Shown here: in pieces, positions 1 to 10,460 of the stretch
Layout: the number at the start of each line of letters is the position of its first letter
How positions within the stretch are numbered: the stretch's first letter is position 1
Assembly: GCA_023853785.1 (NCBI GenBank)
Contig: JAJIRX010001058.1
Location: 1-64,000, forward strand
DNA from: Psilocybe azurescens
Taxonomy: Eukaryota; Basidiomycota; Agaricomycetes; Agaricales; Agrocybaceae
DNA: 64,000 nucleotides
Direction: 5' to 3'
Made by a program: the position numbers and the translations under genes
The notes under the pieces: generated by a model
The model's database searches: none
Seen by the model: only the letters and a program-made list of their open reading frames with translations
What the model was told of the DNA's origin: nothing

Positions 1-615
1 TGTCCATTTGTATGCTGTAGCCCTGTAATAATATACACTGAGTCCTGTAAAAGCAGCAATAGTCAAAGCTAATAGAACCAATGAACCAGACAAGTCTAAT
101 ATAGGACAGTCAGTACTTCAGTGCAGGTGAACAGAGTGACAAACTCTGTTTATTTAAACAGGTTCTGAGTGAGAGTAGGTATTAGTAGTACCTGTAAAGT
201 AGTAGGTTCTTTAGCTTGGATAAAATTTGCAGATTTGAGTATACCAATGTTTCAAGGATATAATAAGGATGTCCCATGCCAAAAATTAGTGAAATCGGCG
301 GTCCCATTCTCGAGATATGAAGGGGGAGGGGAAGGAGGAAGGGTACATACAAGATATTCAAATCTGGCTCACCAACTTAGGAATGTGGTATCCACATACT
401 CATATTCACTCCTTGATTATGGAAAAATATGTTTTGTAGATGGTGAACCCAAACTGAATATCTTTGGATGGAGGGGGAAGGCTGGATACTGTTGTGCTCA
501 AAAGATATTCATCATCAACTTTGGGGATTCCAAAACTAGTTCCTCGTAGTCAGGGACATCTTGGGAGCCCATTACAATCATTTTTGGAAGACTCCCATGT
601 GTGCTGAATATTTTC
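1..615. other. No recognisable gene
   Basis: The longest open frame (169-549, plus, 126 codons) shows no recognisable domain, no compositional bias of a coding exon and no partner exons. I see nothing else in this stretch. Confidence 0.4.
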
Positions 616-775
616 AGGCAGGGGAGGAGGACAACAATGGTCAGTGATGTTGAAAATATTCATGTGATTGTTGAGAGGCTAATAAATGATCATTTTGTGA
701 ATTAGTACCCTAGGAATACATATTCCATGTGTGTTTTAGTATGGGGAGATGCTCCCAAGGAATACAAGGATGGTA
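616..775 (+). repeat. Dispersed ~150 bp repeat, copy 1 of 3
   Basis: The segment reads from a GGGGAGGAGGACAACAATGG-type start, through ATTCATGTGATTGTTGAGAGG and GCTAATAAAT, to a GGGAGATGCTCCCAAGGAA-type end. The same order of blocks returns at 1290-1380 (left half only) and 1616-1765. I estimate 75-85% identity by eye. No coding content is seen. Confidence 0.7.
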
Positions 776-1139
776 GCATTGGTAGGTGGAAGGCAGAGGC
801 AGAGGCAGAAGGCAGAAGCGGACTCGGAATGCAAAACATAGGTCAGAGCAGGATGTGATGATAGGAAGTGGGAGGCAGAGGTCAGAGTGCAAGGTGGAGG
901 TCAGAGTGCAAGGCAGAGGTGGGAGCAGAATGCGGATGTGGACAACACCGGTATATTCAGATAACATTATCACTGATAGAAGTGCACACCTCTGTGGAAT
1001 ATTTCTACTGACACACAGTACAAAGTGTATGAAGCATGTTCAACTTTTAATTAGTTACTATCACTACTGCTACTACTTTCACTCTCCTAGTCCTCATCTT
1101 CCTCTGAAAGCACTCCACTTTTCACACCGCATTTGTTGA

Positions 1140-1620
1140 CATTTCCAACTTTCCTCAGTCCGCTTTTTTTCTGCCTTTTGGATTTTTGAACTCCGCTTTT
1201 CCGACTTGCGCTCACCGCACTCAGTCCGCACTCAGCCTGCACTCAGTCTTGCTTTTTTCCGCTTTTTAGTCCACATTTTAATCTTTCAGCAAGGGGATGG
1301 AGGACAGCTATGGTCAGTTCTATTGAAATATATATTGATGTGATTGTTGAGAAGCTAATAAATAAAAACTACTTTACCAATGGAAAGAAATTGTGGAAGG
1401 GGAAATATGAGTCCTGTTTTCAAACATTTTAGTCCGCTTTTCAGGCCACTTTTAGATTAGTTTGGACAGCTTTTGAGACCGCTTTAGTCCGCTTTTGAGA
1501 CGGCTCTCAGTCCGCTTTGGACCCTTTGGACCCCTTTGGACCAGTTTGGACCACTTTCGACACCGCTTTTCAGGCCACTTTTTTAGTCTGCTTTTCAGTC
1601 CACTTTTAGTATTTTAGAAA
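1140..1620 (+). repeat. CCGCTTTT-rich simple-sequence region
   Basis: Many degenerate iterations of AGTCCGCTTTT, AGGCCACTTTT and TTTGGACC(C) follow one another without a fixed period. The stretch is interrupted at 1290-1380 by the second copy of the 150 bp dispersed repeat. It contains no open frame of note. Confidence 0.6.
1290..1380 (+). repeat. Dispersed ~150 bp repeat, copy 2 (left half)
   Basis: AAGGGGATGGAGGACAGCTA is followed by GGTCAGTTCTATTGAAA, TGATGTGATTGTTGAGAAGC and TAATAAAT. This matches the first 80-90 bp of the copies at 616 and 1616; the right half is missing. Confidence 0.65.
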
Positions 1621-1765
1621 GGGGATAGAGAACACCTATGGTCAGTTATATTAAAAGTATTCATGTAATTGAGAGGCTAATAAATAGTTATTGTGTGATT
1701 GAGTAGCCTGGAAATACATATTCTGTGTCTTTTAAGTCTAGGGAGATATTCCCTGAGGAAGACAA
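1616..1765 (+). repeat. Dispersed ~150 bp repeat, copy 3
   Basis: GAAAGGGGATAGAGAACACC, GGTCAGTTATATTAAAAG, GAGAGGCTAATAAAT, GAAATACATATTCTGTGT and GGGAGATATTCCCTGAGGAA match copy 1 in the same order. Confidence 0.7.
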
Positions 1766-1869
1766 GAAAAGTGATATTGGAGGACAGGTGGGAGAGAAGA
1801 TGGAAATGGAAGGTGGTTATAAAAATCAAAGTAAGACCAGAAAGCAGAGAGGAGGTGGGAGCAAGAACT

Positions 1870-2165
1870 GCATGCACACTGACATTATCACCGCACTCCA
1901 ACAATATTTCTGAACACTTACATCATCAGCGCCCTCTGCACTCCAACACCATCTCTGCCCTGCACTCCAACACCATCACCGCACTCTGCACTCCTACAAT
2001 ATTTATGGACACCGACACCACTACCGCCCTCTGCATTCCGACACCATCACTGCACTCTGCACTCCAACACCATTACCACACTTGGCACTCCTACAATATT
2101 TCTGGACACTGACATCATCCCCACCCTCTGCACCCTGACACTGTCACTGCACCCCTGCACTCTTA
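1870..2165 (+). repeat. Degenerate CACTCCAACACCATCA repeats
   Basis: Short runs of CTGCACTCCAACACCATCAC and CACTCCTACAATATTT alternate without a strict period. They give T/H/S/P-rich open frames on the plus strand that are explained by the repeat itself, not by a gene. The following 2170-2770 holds nothing I recognise. Confidence 0.55.
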
Positions 2166-2774
2166 CAATATATACATGCTTATAAAATTCATAGAAAAAT
2201 ACTGCTTCTTGAAACCTTACTCCTTCCTATTCTTCTCAAACCCCATGGTGTCTCATAGGTAATCTCATTCTTTTCCTCACACTTCTACCATTACTATCGC
2301 ACCTACCCCCTTTGTTTGGATTCAGTACGATGAATGCCAGAGTGTGTCACTCATTTCCTTGACCATACTAATGTCTGATATTCTGAGCTTACAGTGGATC
2401 ATTATAATTTGTCTTGGACATACTTCAGCCCTTTCATGCTTGTACTGAACCATTCTCCTCATTATTCTCTTTCTGAATGCACATATACAGATCTCAGTTT
2501 CTCCATCTCACTCACCTAATTCTGAGAGAATACAGCTCCAGAATGCTAAATTATTATGTAGCATCTCAATGCTATGCCTCTTCAAATCCAACTATGCAGA
2601 GACGTTTCAGCATTTGGAGGATTGGAGGTGGCAAAGTAGGTTGAGCTGCTCATGAAAACTGATTGTTGTGCTTGACCAGGTGGTAGTGCATAATATGGCG
2701 GATAATCAGATACTGAAGGCGGTTCATGGGGAGACCTTGAAGTGGAATCATACACATCAATTCCATACCAGTCA

Positions 2775-3060
2775 GTTGGGTCATTGCTACTCAAGAAGGT
2801 ACTGCTGCATGGACAATGATATTATCTTCAAATAAGTGTTGTAGCCCAGGCAACTAGTACTTTCCACTATTATAATTGGTACAGCAAAGGCTAGACAGTA
2901 CACAGCGCATTTCATTCCTTTTCTGATAGTCTTTTCTATTATCACAAGCCAAGGTATCTATTTAGTCTATAAAAACAGCCTTGTACCTTAGAATAGGAAC
3001 CAATGACTATACACCCCTGATTTTATAACAGAATCCACTCTGAATATCCAGCATATTTGT
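2775..3060 (+). repeat. Segmental duplication, block A1
   Basis: This segment contains GACAATGATATTATCTTCAA, CTAGTACTTTCCACTATTAT, ATCTATTTAGTCTAT and AGAATAGGAACCAA. The same blocks recur in order at 5825-6115 with scattered substitutions and small indels, roughly 85% identical by eye. It is the left part of a duplicated segment that continues at 3200-3620. Confidence 0.7.
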
Positions 3061-3199
3061 TGCCTTATATCTTGTTGAAAAATAAAGTTATAAAGGGAAC
3101 TCCACGGGTCACCCGCGGATAAATGACGGATAGTTAATTATAGTCAGATAGCCACAAATTGTATCCATTTTTTACAATTTATTTCATGCAAACCGGTTG

Positions 3200-3620
3200 A
3201 GAACTAACCAAGTTATACCCTCTGCAAGTTTGTGGAACTTAGATCCAGTGGTAGTCATGCAATGAGCTCAACACTGATGGCGGGTATGCCAAATTTGGAA
3301 ATTCACCAAATTAGATGACCGCTGCTGAGAAATCGTAATGTCACGGCATCAGTTTGCGTTGCTTTCGGCTCAAACTTGGCAGGAGTATAGCTCTCTCGAT
3401 TCTACACTGATTTGCAAAAAAAGTTCTAAAAATAAGGTAAAATTTTTTGCTATATACTAATTACATAAAACTCTGTGAAAATTTACAGGTAACCCATGCA
3501 GTTCCCTAGTGAGAAGTGAGAAAGAGAATAAGGGATCTTCTTACAGCAGTGTGCCAAACTATATACTACTACAAACAAGGGCTCTATGTTTGTGATTCAA
3601 ACTTTGTCTAATCTAATCAA
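3200..3620 (+). repeat. Segmental duplication, block A2
   Basis: The blocks CATCAGTTTGCGTTG, GGCTCAAACTTGGCAGGAG, GAGAAGTGAGAAAGAGAATA and GGGCTCTATGTTTGTGATTC are shared with 6735-7035 in the same order. Block A2 runs directly into hairpin-repeat copies, as its partner does. Confidence 0.7.
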
Positions 3621-3925
3621 TACATCTGTGACATGCAGAGAACTTGCCATTGTAGACCCCAATCAAACAAGTTTGACTGCTTATTATGAAGATCACGTGC
3701 TGACCTTGGATTGTTGTGAGGTCCTCACGTGATCACCATCAAAAATCGAGAATATCTGGGTCCTGTCTGATCTAATCAATACATCTATGATGTGCAGAAA
3801 ACTTGCTCCAATCAAACAAGTTTGACCGCTTATTATGAAGATCACGTGCTGACCTTGGATTGTTGTGAGGTCCTCATGTGATTACCATCAAAAATCGAGA
3901 ATATCTGGGTCCTGTCTAATCTACA
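3617..3925 (+). repeat. CACGTG-hairpin repeat, copies 1-2
   Basis: Two adjacent copies of a ~150 bp unit that begins AATCAATACATCTGTGA and ends ATCAAAAATCGAGAATATC. Each copy has inverted arms GATCACGTGCTGACCT and AGGTCCTCACGTGATC (3691-3734; 3840-3883) around a 12 nt spacer. The arms pair over 14 of 16 positions and each contains the palindrome CACGTG (CATGTG in the right arm of the second). Confidence 0.75.
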
Positions 3926-3929
3926 GTGA

Positions 3930-5030
3930 CTTGCATACAGTATACTGACACTCTTGGGAACAATGATATTCCTTGGGTCAAATTGAAATTCCGACCCCAA
4001 ATTTGATTCAAAACACTTAATGTTTGGTAAACTTATTTACGTAGTATAGATACAAGCTCAGGCCAAATTTTATAGTGATTGGATAACTTCCCTGGTTCTA
4101 GATCAAAATATGATAGAGAATGTGGGTATATTTGACTGCAAAATTTTGCTTTCATGACTTTGTGCCATTTTGGTTTGGTTTTGGAGCAATATTTTTATAC
4201 GTTCAGAAAGCTCTCATTTTCCTCTTTCCAATACACCTTTAATAGTAAGAATCCGGTCAATTTTGACCTCATAATGAATTGACTTTAGTGTCGGCATGAC
4301 AATCTGATGCAATATGCACTGGTTCACACATGAGCATTACATTTTTGATGCACGGAAACACAGTTGGTAAAGGCTTGGGTCACACTATCCCAAGGACCGT
4401 CAGTGTGACATTTTGACATCCCCAGTAATTGTTGTATATTGCACCGAAACTCCCACTTTTGTCCTAAAAAGGTTATCAGTAGGTGTATACAAAGTCCCTC
4501 CATGACCCAATGTAAAAATATTTAGAGATTATTAGGTAAAAATTCAGGACAAAATGCTGTTCCAGAGAACGTCCATATACTGTATTTTTTGCAGTCTGAA
4601 ATTTCAGCGTACACCTTGATGTGACCATCATTTAACTCTCTCACGGTAACTCCATTTTAAATACAACCCTGGGGCATGGCGCACAGCTCTTGTAAAAGTC
4701 CACTGTTCTGTAGTCGCACTTGTAGGACAAAATATAATATACAGTTTGTTTACTGCATCCTGCAAGGATAGCTATCTCTGGGGTAGTTCTCTGTTGTTCA
4801 TTATATCACATAAGAATACCACAATGCATATCTTGAGAAATAGGAGGGGCCATTGGAGTACAAAAGTCTTTCCATTCAATGAATACCTACATATGCCATT
4901 GTTACCAATGCCTGCATGTGCAAGATCTATCCCAACACCACAAAACTGGGAAAAATAAGGTTTGAAGTGACAAGTTGGTCACATCAAATGGCTTGAGGAA
5001 AATTTTGGACTGCAAAAATATGCAAGTCAC
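3930..5030. other. No recognisable gene
   Basis: Mixed-composition sequence with many stops in all frames. No exon, RNA gene or repeat boundary is evident. A 70-codon open frame at 4746-4958 has no features suggesting it is real. Confidence 0.4.
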
Positions 5031-5033
5031 TGT

Positions 5034-5175
5034 AATCAATACATCTATGATGTGCAGGGAACTTGCTATTATACACCCTAATCAAACAGGTTTGACCGCT
5101 TATTGTGAAGATCACGTGCTGACCTTGGACTATTACAAGGTCCTCACGTGATCACCATCAAAAATCTAGAATAAA
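5034..5175 (+). repeat. CACGTG-hairpin repeat, copy 3
   Basis: An isolated copy with the hairpin at 5110-5153. It shares private variants with copy 8 (7650-7795): CTATTATACACCCTAATCAA, TATTGTGAAGATC in place of TATTATGAAGATC, and ATCTAGAAT at the end. In these two copies the inner stem extends to GACCTT/AAGGTC. Confidence 0.75.
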
Positions 5176-5824
5176 TCAATATGGTCAGAAAGCCAAATAT
5201 TCCTACTATCTATCATTCTGAACCATATGCAAAAACTTGGCATACAAGATATATATCTAAAGTTTCAGGAAAATACAACTTTAAGTAGATTGATGAGGTG
5301 AACTACTACTATCAGTGTAATTTTATTCAATTCATACGTCCCCACATTACATGGTTGTTAAGTTTGTAACAGATGTCACATCTGTCCCTCACAAGTGATC
5401 GCCCAGTGGCGGAAACCTTATTAATTATCAAAGGCGATCCCTGTGCCCAGAAATCACAAAGCTGTCCACTAAATTAGGCGATCACCTGTTCGGTAGTTAA
5501 ACATCACTGTGCCACACGGGAGATCGCCCACGGACCAAATGCATTGGCAATTGAAATCTTGTCTACAACTCAACATATGGTGGATACTAGATCCACCATA
5601 ACACTTGTGATTTGAAATGCAGCCGACGTGAGTGAGGGATTGCCCAGTTAGCGATCTCCACTTGATACTAGAGGTAACTTGCTTCATGATAAGGGCACCT
5701 GCTGTTCCAGGAGGTCCTAAACCGTGCAGCAACTAAAGCTGGGAACTTTGGTATGGTTTCCTACGAAATATACTCTTAAGAAATCTAGTCCCTACATGCC
5801 TTCTCCGAGATCTGTCTGATAAAA
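5176..5824. other. No recognisable gene
   Basis: Two minus-strand open frames (5469-5732 and 5733-5963) overlap this stretch, but the second runs into duplicated sequence block B1 and neither shows a domain. I see no other signal. Confidence 0.35.
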
Positions 5825-6115
5825 TGAGTGAGTGATCGCTACCCAAGAAGGCACTGCTGCATTGGACAATGATATTATCTTCAAATAAGCGCTGTAGCCT
5901 AGGAAAACTAGTACTTTCCACTATTATAATGGGTGCAGCAAGGCTAAGCAGCACGCAACCCATTTCCTTCGTTTCTGTGCATCTACTTCAATCGTCGCAA
6001 ACCAAGGCATCTATTTAGTCTATATAAACAGTCCTGTATCCTAGAATAGGAACCAAGTAATCTACGCCCCAAATTTGATATCAGAATCTACTTTGAATAA
6101 GAACATACTGTTATA
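5825..6115 (+). repeat. Segmental duplication, block B1
   Basis: Partner of 2775-3060: GCTACCCAAGAAGGCACTGC, GACAATGATATTATCTTCAA, CTAGTACTTTCCACTATTAT and AGAATAGGAACCAAGTAAT occur in the same order. It lies about 3.05 kb to the right of block A1 in the same orientation. Confidence 0.7.
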
Positions 6116-6529
6116 CTTGAGAACTAGTAATTTGTGTGATAAAAATCGAACACTACAGTTCACCATAAGATATTAGGCGGTACCTGGTTTAGTGAGTGAT
6201 TGTGATTGTTATATTCAATGTCAGGACTATTAGACTTGATAAGCAGTCTTTTATAAGTCATCCGTGGACTTCCCTGGGGATTGTTCAGTGCGAGTTAGAA
6301 CCCTATATGGCTAGCGGTTGCTCATAGTAACTAGGGACGACTGTCAAAGAAATCCGTCTGTGCAATACATTGCCCATTGTAATTAAGGACTGTGAACTTG
6401 TGTGCCCAGTCGCTTAGAGGAACTAAGAATATGTTATACTCATAATAGCGGGCGATTGCTCATAGTTTTTTATATTTTGAGTTTGAGTTTTAAAAGAATA
6501 AAAGTAATCTGATAAGTGCCCCATGTGCA

Positions 6530-6725
6530 CTTACCCAAAAGCAATCCACTTGGAGATCACCCTCATTGCGAGTGATCACCCTGATATTATTAGTGCCCCG
6601 TGTACACTTGCCCACAAAAAGCGATCCCCTTGATATTGGTGATAACCTCACTGCAAGCAATTGCCCTTGATATTTGGTGATCACCCTCACTGCGAAATAT
6701 CGCTCTTGATATTTGGTGGTCACTG
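6530..6725 (+). repeat. Degenerate ~50 bp tandem repeat
   Basis: Four imperfect iterations built from GTGATCACCCTCA(C/T)TGCGA, a GCGAT(C/T) step and CTTGATATTTGGTG. The strand-reversed reading gives a short repetitive open frame that I do not regard as a gene. Confidence 0.5.
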
Positions 6726-6734
6726 ATGCGGAAT

Positions 6735-7035
6735 GAAGTTGTCTAAAATACACCAGCTTGATGTGCTTGGGAACCTTAGTATGATTTCTACAAAATGTAC
6801 TCTTAGGAAAGTTGCCAAATTAGGTGACCGTTGCCAGGAAATCATGATGTCACAGCATCAGTTTGCGTTGTTTTTGGCTCAAACTTGGCAGGAGTGTAAA
6901 TTTATAGGTAACCCGTGCGTGTTCCCTGGTGAGAAGTGAGAAAGAGAATAAGGGATCTTCTTAGAAGTGGGCCAAACTATATACTACTGCAAAAACAAGG
7001 GCTCTATGTTTGTGATTCAAACTTTGTCTAATCTA
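6735..7035 (+). repeat. Segmental duplication, block B2
   Basis: Partner of 3200-3620, sharing CAGCATCAGTTTGCGTTG, GGCTCAAACTTGGCAGGAG, GAGAAGTGAGAAAGAGAATA and CTATGTTTGTGATTC in order. As on the left, it passes straight into hairpin-repeat copies. Confidence 0.7.
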
Positions 7036-7800
7036 ATCAATACATCAGTGACATGCAGAGAGAACTTGCCATTGTAGACCCCAATCAAACAAGTTTGACC
7101 ATTATGAAGATCACGTGCTGACCTTGAATTGTTGTGAGGTCCTCACGTGATTATCATCAAAAATCAAAAATATCCGGCTCCTGTCTAATCTAATCAATAC
7201 ATCTGTGATGTGCAGAGGACTTGCCCTATTCAAACAAGTTTGACCACTTATTATGAAGATCACGTGCTGACCTTGGATTATTGTGAGGTCTCATGTGATT
7301 ATCATCAAAAATCAAAAATATCCGGCTCCTGTCTAATCTAATCAATACATCTGTGATGTGCAGAGAACTTGCCATTGTGGACCCCCAATCAAACAAGTTT
7401 GACTGCTTATTATGAAGATCACGTGCTGACCTTGGATTGTTGTGAGGTCCTCACGTGATCACCATCAAAAATCGAGAATATCTGGGTCCTGTCTGATCTA
7501 ATCAATACATCTGTGATGTGCAGAGGACTTGCCCCAATCACACAAGTTTGACTGCTTATTATGAAGATCACGTGCTGACCTTGGATTATTGTGAGGTCCC
7601 CATGTGATCACCATCAAAATCAATAATATCTGTCTCCTGTCTAACCTAATCAATACATCTATGATGTGCAGGGAACTTGCTATTATACACCCTAATCAAA
7701 CAAGTTTGACCGCTTATTGTGAAGATCACGTGCTGACCTTGGACTACAACAAGGTCCTCACGTGATCACCATCAAAAATCTAGAATATCTGGCTCCTTTG
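7030..7800 (+). repeat. CACGTG-hairpin repeat, copies 4-8 in tandem
   Basis: Five head-to-tail units of about 150 bp. Hairpins lie near 7109-7152, 7258-7300, 7417-7460, 7565-7608 and 7724-7766. The left arm GATCACGTG is invariant, while right arms vary (CACGTGATC, CATGTGATT, CATGTGATC). The conserved lead-in of each unit is ACATCTGTGATGTGCAG then CAAACAAGTTTGAC, itself a short dyad (CAAAC..GTTTG). Confidence 0.8.
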
Positions 7801-8220
7801 CTTGTTTGTGAATTTCTGCAGGATCATTGTAGTAGTTATGATGTTTTTAATGTTTATAGAGAAAGAAACAGTATATAAAGATTCCAATTCATTTGGTAAT
7901 TTCAGATGTATAGCCCAAAATTACATTGAATATGTTTTTTTCTATATATATACAGCTATCTTCACAGAGTGGCTTCCTAAAATCATAAAAATTGGCAGGG
8001 CAGTGTATTTATACTGCAAGAACATAACTAGGCAATAAAAAGTATTTTTTTCAACAAGGTTGATTTATAGCAGGTATAATATCAATATCTCATAAAACAG
8101 CCTGTAGCTCAGTCAGTATTTGTTGTAAAATCAAAATTTTGAAGGAGGATGATCCTAAGGAAGGCCCAGAGCATACCTGATAGTTTTTTGAATTTTGAAA
8201 TTTGGTCATTTTCAACCGAT
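7801..8220. other. No recognisable gene
   Basis: AT-rich sequence with one 78-codon open frame (7802-8038, plus) that lacks recognisable features. The stretch ends where the ribozyme-bearing retroelement remnant begins. Confidence 0.4.
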
Positions 8221-8227
8221 GTTTGAC

Positions 8228-8308
8228 AATGGGTACCCTGATGAGTCTATAAAGACGAAATGGCTACTTTGGATCCCCCTCCAAAGTCATTTAGCCTGTA
8301 CGCCCCAC
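8228..8308 (+). ncRNA. Hammerhead ribozyme motif 1 (degenerate stem I)
   Basis: CTGATGA at 8238-8244, stem II GTC-TATAAA-GAC, then GAAA at 8257-8260. Stem III is AUG/CAU plus CUUUGGA/UCCAAAG, ending at U8290 with H17 = U8291. The proximal stem I does not pair well; the outer GGGUAC can pair with GUAC(G)CCC. The core is intact, but activity is doubtful. Confidence 0.7.
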
Positions 8309-8732
8309 ACTCATAGTGTAACACACAGCCTTTTGCATTAAGTTGCTCCCCTCACCCCAAACCCCAAGACTTGGCCGGGCAGTGTCAGAGCAGAATAGAC
8401 TGCATTAAGCAGAAGTCTATGGTCTATTCTCGACCAGGTTGGTAAGCTATTACTCGAATATGACTAACGTTTTAGTCAGAATGCTAGATCGGAGCAACTC
8501 TAGCTCTACGATTCATAATCAAAGTGACTTCGATAACTAATCATCCACGATATTATTGGAAACGAGCTTAATCAGCTCTATTGTAATTAGTCAGTAAGAC
8601 CTCTGACGATTCCGTTTTAGTACGAGAAAGATTACAAAGGTAATACAAAACATTAGGAATCGATAGTCGATTCTAAGAATAGGCGCTTAGCTTAGTAAAC
8701 ACGCGCTTATTTTAGGAGCATATAGTAATATT

Positions 8733-8822
8733 CCTTACGTACGATAGCTACTGATGAGTCTATAAAGACGAAATGGCTAGCTTTGAGGACAACCCTCAAG
8801 CCATATAGCCTGTACGTACCCA
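8733..8822 (+). ncRNA. Hammerhead ribozyme motif 2
   Basis: CTGATGA at 8751-8757, stem II GTC-TATAAA-GAC, GAAA at 8770-8773. Stem III AUGGC/GCCAU is fully Watson-Crick and is capped by a UUGAGG/CCUCAA helix. H17 is A8805. Stem I pairs GCUA with UAGC next to the core and ACGUAC with GUACGU further out. This is the most convincing of the plus-strand motifs by covariation. Confidence 0.8.
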
Positions 8823-8917
8823 ACTCACAAAGTTTTATACAGCCGATTGCATTCATTGCGCCCCTCACCCCAAACTTAGTAAACACGCACTTATTTTAGG
8901 AGCATATAGTAATATTC

Positions 8918-9002
8918 CTTACGTACGATAGCTACTGATGAGTCTATAAAGACGAAATGGCTACTTTGGATACCCTCCAAAGCTATTTAGCTAGTATCGC
9001 CC
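8918..9002 (+). ncRNA. Hammerhead ribozyme motif 3
   Basis: CTGATGA at 8935-8941 with the same stem II and GAAA. Stem III AUGGC/GCUAU has one G-U pair and is capped by CUUUGGA/UCCAAAG. Stem I is UAGCUA/UAGCUA (6 bp), followed by a bulge and CGA/UCG. H17 is U. All core nucleotides expected for a hammerhead are present. Confidence 0.85.
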
Positions 9003-9060
9003 CACTCACAAGTGTAACACACAGCTTTTGCATTAATTTGCGCCCCCCTCACCCCCAAAC

Positions 9061-10460
9061 CTCCAAGTTCGGAGTGACACTCTGTTATAATCGAGTGTAT
9101 TTAGTTGAAAGTCCTGATGAATTTGGGGAAAATAACACACTGTTGCTCTTTCCTCGAAGACGTTGGAGGTGGGTACAGCACTAGCAATGGTAGCCATTGC
9201 GACAACTGCAAGTAAGTTGGGGAAGATGGCCATGGAAAACATTGTTGTTATGTGGCAGTTTGCTTTGAAATCGTTCCTTATCTCTAGTATACTCTAGCAT
9301 ACATTCCCACAAACGCTGGACTCTATAGATGTTAGAATATGTACAAACATCCAGAATATCATGCAGATTCCATCGGACCCTGCAACATTGTGGAAAATGC
9401 TGAAGGAGGCGACGAAGGTATTCCCCCTTAGTTGATAAGTAACTTTACGGGAAGCACTTCGCCAGGAGAGCACAGCCATTCTGTGAGAACGATTCCAGGT
9501 CAGAGCTCAGGAAACAAGATCATAGTTATTACGTTACAGTGCAACAAGTAAAAAAAATCATATAGGACATATGTGCGTCCATCTTTCGATTACCCTTTCC
9601 ATGTCGTGTATGATGGTACGTCCTCATTCTCATTGTCCACAAGGTTCAATCAGGATGACCAATTGACTAACGACCATTCTGCACCTTTCCAGGATACCTC
9701 TCATCCACTGTATACATTTGCATGCCAAAGGGTGAACAACAGAAGTCATTCATGACCATCACCGATGGGCTGCAGTTGCAAACGAAATTGAGGAGCAGAT
9801 AAACAGATCTCGAGAACAGTTGGCGGTGTACAACACAACATGCACATGCACAACCGTTCGTCGCACCTTTTTTATATTCGTGCCAAAGTCAATTACATTC
9901 CTCTCTTATAGTGGCAAAGCCTGGGAGAACTCTCGACCTCTGTAAAATTTATGGTATCAGAAAGTCAAGACAATTCCATTCGTCTTAAGAATTTGGTATA
10001 CTTATTTTCTACCTTGTGTCTATCTGATTATAATATATGTCGCCAATTAAATCCGCTATCCATCAATGACTCTATGTATTAATTTTTTTTTAATCGCTAA
10101 GCTGCTCTTTAGGCAAATAGCTATCCAGACGTTTGTGATGATTGGGAAGATGTTCATCCATAGGGCTTCCGTCTGTCCAGTTGATATTATAAATGTTGCT
10201 CGAACCCTGCTGTAAGAACTACTACCAGTGTAGAATCTGTGGGGAACCTAACAGTTCAAGATAGCGAATCAGTATATACTCTGCAACTCTGCAACTAGTA
10301 TACATTTCATTTTGCTATGTGATCAAGTCCGTCCATCCTCTGTTCTCCTAAGATATGCTTTAACTGCATCCTGGGCAGGTCTCCGCTCTGAGGAATATGT
10401 GAAATTGAAGTAGTCATTATTGCGCATGATTCTGGCTTGGCATGCATAGGCAATCAACTC
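9061..10460. other. Intergenic; no recognisable gene
   Basis: Short open frames on both strands (60-75 codons) show no domains or plausible exon chains. No repeat or RNA gene is visible. Confidence 0.4.

Larger units (their letters stand above)
8225..9060 (+). mobile_element. RT-less remnant of PLE terminal repeats (pLTR-like)
   Basis: Three head-to-tail partial units, each ending in a hammerhead ribozyme followed by CACACAGCTTTTGCATTA-like sequence and a C-rich GCGCCCCTCACCCC end. The body of the middle unit (about 8440-8750: GTAAGCTATTACTCGAATAT, CATCCACGATATTATTGG, AAACGAGCTTAATCAGCTCT, AGTAATATTCCTTACGTACG) is nearly identical to the reverse complement of 32130-32425, next to a PLE reverse transcriptase. 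This locus has no RT. The third unit restarts in the middle of the body (TTAGTAAACACGC, near 8877). HHR-containing pLTRs are known in PLEs; assignment of this copy to the same family rests on the sequence match. Confidence 0.75.

Noticed and set aside
6490..6753. 87-codon minus-strand frame
   Set aside because: Explained by the degenerate ~50 bp tandem repeat at 6530-6725.
8101..8125. TGTAGCTCAGTCAG resembling a tRNA A box
   Set aside because: No downstream B box or cloverleaf; chance or an ancient tRNA-derived fragment at most.
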